Positions 58,350 to 64,000 of a DNA stretch of 64,000 nucleotides are shown one piece after another. Under the pieces are notes generated by a model. The model was not told the origin of the DNA and did no database searches. It worked only from the letters and a program-made list of their open reading frames with translations. Every line of letters begins with the position of its first letter. The first letter of the stretch is position 1. A program made the position numbers and the translations under genes. Source of the stretch: Paraescarpia echinospica. Its lineage: Eukaryota; Annelida; Polychaeta; Sabellida; Siboglinidae. The DNA is taken from the NCBI GenBank assembly GCA_020002185.1, contig CM034541.1:51258562-51322561 (forward strand). Reading direction: 5' to 3'.

Positions 58350-59800
58350 AAAGTACATTCAATGAAACCACAAGTACCAGTCGGACAGCCACAACGCTAC
58401 GATGCATATCCTCCCACAGTCAACACAGGTCCGCTCGATAACAAATTAGCCTGTTTAGTTATGACCGTGATCAGGTGGGATTTCCATTACCAAGGCATTA
58501 TGTATCATGTTATAGGGTGATGTTTACCACTTACAGATACTATAGCATGCATGGCCTACAACATTAGGTGTGATTTATATCTAACTATAATAGCATTGGC
58601 ATAATTTCATTTAAAGGTCCTTGGGCAGTGCAGGGCGATTTATGCCTAGCAAAATAATGCATACTATTATACTAGGTAGGTATTAGTATCTATGTATATA
58701 TATATATGTATATATATATATGTATGTATATATATATATATATACATACATATATATATGTATATATCTATATATATATACGTAATTGAAAAAAGCAATC
58801 TTTTGAATGTTCGTATTTATATACGTAGTTTAGGAAGACGATATTATGTGATTGAATGGGTGTCCATCGATGTAGTTGTGTGATAAAATGTCCGTTACAC
58901 GTACTGTTTGTCGGTATATATATGGTCTACTTCATGTCGCTTTCCATTGTACTGGTTCGACGTGTCTCCGACTGTCAGCAAGTCTTTGTGATCTAATGTT
59001 TATGGGTTCTGCGGTCATTTGCTTGAGATTGCTGCTACGTGAAATTAACTACTATAGCTCTCATCCGTCAAGCCAGGTATGTGATAAATGTAAACGCTGG
59101 TCCCCGGGGCCTACTTGTCGTGTCGGCTTATACTTATGTGTCGTCGGTTACGTATGTGACCACCGAGTATCGTGTCTTGTCAATGCAGTTAGCCGCTTTA
59201 AAACACACCCTCGTGACGCCGCGATTATTAATGTTCAATCTGATACCCTTGTTGACATATATAAGGCCGGTAAATTCAAATACATATAATACTCGCTCCG
59301 TACGACAGCTTTTGATCACTTTGTACGAGATATTCCATTCATCTTCATGCTGACCTAAATAGAAAAAGGATTAATCTTACAAGACGATGGTCTATATCTT
59401 ATACGAGTACGTCCTACACAGTACACACGCCAAGTTGCTGATCACAGCGCCCTCTTGTGATAAGTCTGAAGACATTCACAACGTGGACGAAATATAATTC
59501 ACACATAGGCCCGAAGATAGAACTGACCCGGCAGTATACAACGCAAATCATCGCCGAATTTGCTTTGTCACTGTAAATAATCGAAATTGTACGTCCACAT
59601 GGTGCACAGTATGACTGTATATCTTGTTCGTGCACCTTAATCGAAGTGAGCAAAATATATTTGCAAATTTTTTCTTAAAACATATTCACGCTGCTAGAAT
59701 GTATATCGTTAATACTATAAAATAAAAGTTTTATGATGAGACATTGATTCGTGGCCTTATACACGGAGTAATGTTGCAACCAAGCCAATGTCCCCATTGA
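58350..59800. other. no gene recognised; TA palindrome at 58692-58785
   Basis: The TA-rich tract contains a long perfect palindrome around ATGTATGTATATATA and its complement. The rest is the likely upstream region of the GPCR gene, without a recognisable first exon. Confidence 0.45.
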
Positions 59801-59818
59801 CCAGTTTCGTTGTGTTGC

Positions 59819-59820
59819 AG
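59819..59820 (+). promoter_or_regulatory. splice acceptor in the GPCR 5' UTR
   Basis: TTTCGTTGTGTTGCAG|AGCCAATG: a pyrimidine-rich tract and CAG five bases before the start codon at 59826. An upstream non-coding exon is expected. Confidence 0.6.
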
Positions 59821-59825
59821 AGCCA

Positions 59826-60947
59826 ATGATGAACGTCGACACAGCTACCAATGGAAGCACGACGAACACCACGCTGGTGGACTTCCTTGACCGGAGCACA
59901 TGGTCGGAGATCCTCGCCTTACACAGTCCAACTGCGCTCTACGTCGATAGATTCGTGTCGCCCGTATGGTACGTCATCGGTATCTGCGGCAACATCCTGT
60001 CCGTGCTCGTGTGGGCGGAGAAGGGGACTCGTCGCGTTAACTCGTCGGCCATCTACCTCGCGACGTTGTCCGTCACTGATCTCGTCTTCCTCCTCCTACA
60101 CGTCGTCATGGAACTGAAGTACGCCTGGGCTATCGATACTCTGTCGTACCCGGTGCTCTGCGAGACATACTTCGTGTGTTACCTCGCCGTACAATATCTA
60201 TCTCCTCTGCTGGTGTTGGGGTTCACGGTGGAGCGCTGGATCGCCGTGTGCAGGCCATTCCAGAAGGAGCGCTACTGCACGACAAGTCGCGCCCAGAAGG
60301 TGGTCGCCGGCTTCGTCGTCCTGTGTGTGGGACTGTGCTTGATGCAGGCCTACTTCTGGACATACGTCGACGGCCAATGCACGATACGCAAGGCAGCTAT
60401 GGTCGGAGGAGACGCGTCCTTGTGGTCGCTGTGGACATGGTGCACGGAACTCCTCATGTTCCTTGTCGTGCCCATCATCAATCTTATATTCAACGTGCTC
60501 GTTCTGTGCGAGATCCGACGCATGTCCGGCGACCCGCTTCCGGGGCAGTCGAAGCAGAACGCGCATGCGCGCGTCGTGACGACCGTGACTTTGTTGTCGG
60601 TGTCCTTCTATGTGATATTCACCACACTTCCGGCGACGCTCGTGTACACCTTGGACCAGGAGTTTGTAGGCGGCAATCCCTTCTTGACAGATGCACAGGT
60701 GAGGGACGATCCACAGTGGCAGAGTTACTTCAAGTTCATAACGTGTAGGAAGATCGTGGAGGAGCTGTGTTTGTCTCACTACGCGTGCAACTGCATCCTG
60801 TACGCGTTGACGGGCGAGCACTTCCGGACTCGCGTGTGGCATGTACTCAGAGGAAACCGGAACAAAACCAACACAATATATTCTCAGGTTTCCCAACGAA
60901 ACGATGGCTTCTCAATCAAACTGACTGACCTCAATAACACGCATTAG
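59826..60947 (+). CDS. orphan class A (rhodopsin-like) GPCR, 373 aa, intronless coding sequence
   Basis: Seven-transmembrane receptor, plasma membrane, probably neuropeptide-type. The N-terminus has N-glycosylation sites (NGS, NTT). TM1 45-65 (CGNILSVLVW); TM2 74-97 (LATLSVTD with the sodium-site Asp); TM3 111-135 starting with the conserved Cys112 and ending in ERW instead of DRY (136-138); TM4 157-180; Cys185 in loop 2 for the disulfide; TM5 199-230 with Pro216; TM6 250-275 (FYVIFTTLPA); TM7 302-326. The NPxxY motif is replaced by CNCILY (321-326). The C-tail is short and Ser/Thr-rich. The coding region is intact and GC-richer than its flanks, with good codon periodicity. It resembles expanded invertebrate receptor groups annotated as FMRFamide- or TRH-receptor-like; the ligand cannot be inferred. 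Confidence 0.93.
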   Translation: MMNVDTATNGSTTNTTLVDFLDRSTWSEILALHSPTALYVDRFVSPVWYVIGICGNILSVLVWAEKGTRRVNSSAIYLATLSVTDLVFLLLHVVMELKYAWAIDTLSYPVLCETYFVCYLAVQYLSPLLVLGFTVERWIAVCRPFQKERYCTTSRAQKVVAGFVVLCVGLCLMQAYFWTYVDGQCTIRKAAMVGGDASLWSLWTWCTELLMFLVVPIINLIFNVLVLCEIRRMSGDPLPGQSKQNAHARVVTTVTLLSVSFYVIFTTLPATLVYTLDQEFVGGNPFLTDAQVRDDPQWQSYFKFITCRKIVEELCLSHYACNCILYALTGEHFRTRVWHVLRGNRNKTNTIYSQVSQRNDGFSIKLTDLNNTH

Positions 60948-60949
60948 AT

Positions 60950-62540
60950 TGCATGAACCATCGTTTCGATTTTGATGCGCTGCGCCATTGTAGAATACGA
61001 TGATGCTATCACTCCCAATGCGTACCCAGTTGGGTCGGCAAGATAATGAGACGCATTGCAATGGTAGACTTAACTTTCCATTGATTGCCGTTAACTTTCT
61101 TTTCAACGACACAACGCAAAACCAAAACTGGGGCGACTTTAGTTTGGACGAGACATTGAATTATATGAATATTATTATACCTTAAGCCACTGGACAAATA
61201 CCGGTGTTTTGTTTTGATTAGTTTTCTAAGATTAACCATAGAAATATATTGTTGCACGTTTATGTGCATACATAAATGGACACTGTCATCTTAATTTATT
61301 TTGAAAAATGAAATGGTTATGATTTTATATAAAAATAAATATGTGATGAATATATTATGTGAAGTTCGCGGCCAATGCAACTCGAACTTGGGGTCGTGCA
61401 AACATCTCTTCTGTACAGTTGCCATGTGCATTTAACTAGGACTATTTTCTCGCAGCGTCTTTGGTGAATTCCCACCATTACCATTTTCCGGAGAGGCACT
61501 TTCGTGAGTTAAGATTCCATACAATTCCATTTATCTATTTATTTGTTGCTTAAATTTGTGTTGTGCGAATAGGGACTCCATAATGCGTGGGTTATACCGT
61601 GACAATTGGAGCTCTTTATCTTAAACACGCAGTTGTACGCTATCACTTACGATACACAAATAGGTCAATACAAACAATTCAAATTTGGCACGCAGTTTAG
61701 TGATTCTGACCAAGCCTCAACATGCTGACTCTAAAAAAATATTAACAATACTAATCTGGCACGAAAATAAAACAGTTTTCTTCTTACACTCGGGACAACG
61801 TCATCTGGATAAAATGGACTATGGAGTCTTGTGCTAATAATATGGCAAAATCAGATGTCAGAAGCTAAATTATTGGTCAATAAAGGATGTGGTCATTTTC
61901 AACATTCTATAGGGCGATTATATCCCAGTTTGTGAGAAAATATATTTCAAGTCACTTTTGTATCCTTTTTAGTTGCTTTTATAAACATTGAAGAAGTCAG
62001 ATGTGAATCTCGGCTCATTAAGACTTGAATTCAGCACATTCTGGTGAGTCAATATAAACAGGTAAAACCGATGAAGTTATGTTTTAGAGTCAGATATCTC
62101 AATCAAGAAGCACTTGAAGGTGATTGGCAGTTGTTCTTTCCTCCACTGTTGCTCTGTCATTCGAACAATGTTGAGCAACCAATATATCAAAAAACCACGG
62201 AACGAACACAATCTTGCTGCGCCAACGGCAAAAACACAATTATATCTACCAGTAGTCGGGCTTGTTTATTCGACATGATATTTACCTTGGATACCGTACC
62301 CAACCACAGCAAGCAAGCCGAGGTCATCCCTGTGATGTAGAAAGTAGAGATTCTTACGATGTATCCGGTTCTATGGCAGTGTTAGGTACAGTATGTACAA
62401 CTGTGGGAAATATGATACATAAACACATACATGAAATACTATACCTGTTTCTTACCATGCGCAGCAAGATCGTGAGCTAAACATACGCCACAGACACAAA
62501 GACATCCAGATATACATAGCCTCATTCTGCATATATATTT
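60950..62540. other. GPCR 3' region, then no gene recognised
   Basis: AATAAA at 61334-61339 is the first plausible polyadenylation signal after the GPCR stop. No other supported feature. Confidence 0.45.
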
Positions 62541-62559
62541 GTCCCGCGCGCATGTGCTC

Positions 62560-62893
62560 TCTCTCTCCCCAACACGAACTCGCATATACGCCTGCGCGTA
62601 TACACGCACACATGAGCCCATACGCACGCGTGCACATTCGCACGCGTACTCGTACACACACGTACTCATACACATGCACGCATACATGTACGCAAGCACA
62701 CGCATACACGAATGCTCGCACCCCCACACAGACACACACATATACACACGCACGCACAATATCCATTTTACCCACCCCTTGCACAGAGAGACATTCACAC
62801 ACACACACGCTCGGCAAGCACGCGCTCGCGCATGCACGCACGCAGGCACGTACGTACGCACAGACACACATACATACACATACACACACGCAC

Positions 62894-62980
<87 letters not shown>
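62560..62980 (+). repeat. degenerate CA/CACG tract ending in pure (CA)n
   Basis: 62560-62895 is a degraded mix of CACG, CATA and CGCA; 62898-62979 is pure CA. Long Thr/His and Val/Cys frames through it are artefacts. Confidence 0.95.
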
Positions 62981-62981
<1 letters not shown>

Positions 62982-63029
62982 GGATTTATTTTCTTTGCAA
63001 GCACGGTTTGATGCATATTTATAACGTTA

Positions 63030-63245
63030 TAACATATCTGACCGCTTCAAGAGGGGCATGTGTCGAAAGAGAGAAAGGGAAACCTCAAGGCTACGACAAG
63101 ATAAAAAGAGAACGGCGTGTAGAAACGCCTGAAGAACAGACATTAGAGAAGACGAGTTACACCTGGAAAGAACTCGCAACGGTGGAACAAAATAGGGCGT
63201 GGTGCAGCAGACCTGTTTTGAATGGCCCATGCACCCAGTGAACAA
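63030..63245 (+). mobile_element. LINE ORF C-terminal fragment
   Basis: TLEKTSYTWKELATVEQNRAW and RPVLNGPCTQ fit the end of LINE ORFs (W-x-E-L-x2-V-A-Q-N-R-x-W-R-x2-V-x-G-L-C). About 70 codons, open to a TGA at 63239-63241. Tentative family assignment. Confidence 0.45.
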
Positions 63246-63249
63246 ACGG

Positions 63250-64000
63250 ACCTACGTACGAAGCAAGAGAGTCTGGAAGGGCGACTCCACCCACGTAACA
63301 CATATCAACAGGTCATTGCCGTGGTATCTCATAAAACTACAGATACAGAGACACTTTTTTCAAAATAGATAAACACGCCATTGGCACTTACTCTGTGCGT
63401 CACATATGCTGTAACAGCTTCCACATGAAAATGAGAACTTGAAAGCAGACGATATTTCGTTGGCGTTAATAGCCAAGACTACTTCCTTAACTACACCGAA
63501 GGCCGTGAGCTGGTATGTGGGCAGTCATCAACGCCGATACACAACATACGTAAGTGGTTTAGTTACACGGTTTTTTACAGAGAGGCTGGCAGTACCATCA
63601 CAACCTCTCACGCAACAACGTACACGCATCATCATAACCTCTCACTTCACCAATACCGAAATATGGAAAGATTCTTAGAAATGTTTGCTTCCTCGTCGAT
63701 CGCCGGTGACATGCAGTTAGCATATTGACATTTGGCTCATTTGTAGATGACGTTGATTTGATGGCAGCAAGCGTCACTCGCTGTATGTTTCTCCGTATGG
63801 TGGATTAATGCATTGCATTGATGCATTGTAAAACAGCATCACGTCAAGTGACCTCTGGGGTGAACACGTCTTGTATCGCTTCTCGTATTTAAAGGCGCCT
63901 TCAAAATTAGATTTTTCTCTCGTCTTCGTATACGACTAATTTCCCGAACAATCCAACGTCTCTAGTATTGACTATGACTACTAGTTCGTTTCGGCAAATG
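63250..64000. other. no gene recognised
   Basis: No supported coding region or repeat up to the window end. Confidence 0.4.

Noticed and set aside
60176..60896. Frames of 190 (plus) and 232 (minus) codons inside the GPCR
   Set aside because: Shadow frames of a GC-rich true coding sequence; no domain, and the GPCR frame is unambiguous.
62439..63241. Cys/Val and Thr/His frames up to 229 codons
   Set aside because: Translations of the CA/CACG tract; only the last 70 codons (LINE fragment) carry recognisable protein sequence.

Overview
The window is metazoan nuclear DNA, most likely from a marine invertebrate and plausibly a mollusc or another lophotrochozoan. The grounds are spliced genes with GT-AG and GC-AG introns, TATA boxes and AATAAA signals, a short-chain-collagen-C4-like secreted protein, a divergent class A GPCR, RTE-like and CR1/L2-like non-LTR retrotransposons, tRNA-derived SINEs, abundant CA/CACG microsatellites and TTGACCTTTGACC-type repeats. 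The species cannot be named from the sequence. There is no sign of prokaryotic organisation.

Layout. 1-4084 holds an almost complete RTE-like LINE with one in-frame stop. 4086-5610 is a 104-bp satellite. 5857-7671 is a large inverted repeat (arms about 185 bp) flanked on both outer sides by the same satellite in opposite orientation; its loop contains a LINE ORF1 relic and a decayed gene. 7.0-12.5 kb holds a decayed multi-gene element of unknown type: an RPA70-like ssDNA-binding gene (A), a broken paralogue (B) and a two-exon zinc-binding/acidic gene (C). A and C share a TATA box and an ordered promoter cassette. A CR1/L2-like LINE 3' end lies between them. 12.9-16.1 kb holds LINE relics.

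16.8-18.9 kb carries the first clear host gene, a minus-strand three-exon secreted C4-domain protein of 293 residues with a GC-AG intron. A palindromic MITE lies just upstream. From 19.3 to 44 kb I found no confident gene: the region holds microsatellites, diverged tandem repeats, LINE 3' ends, a SINE, a 95-bp sequence repeated identically before two CA tracts, and about 1 kb of pure polypyrimidine. 44.4-48.1 kb holds two head-to-tail copies of one CR1-like LINE, with further relics at 14.9, 30.9 and 50.4 kb. 48.8-58.4 kb contains Helitron-like sequences, minisatellites, SINEs and another RTE-like 3' fragment.

59.8-60.9 kb carries the second clear host gene, an intact single-exon coding sequence for an orphan rhodopsin-class GPCR, preceded by a 5' UTR splice acceptor. 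The rest is repeats. The two host genes show no functional link. The A/B/C element is the most unusual content.
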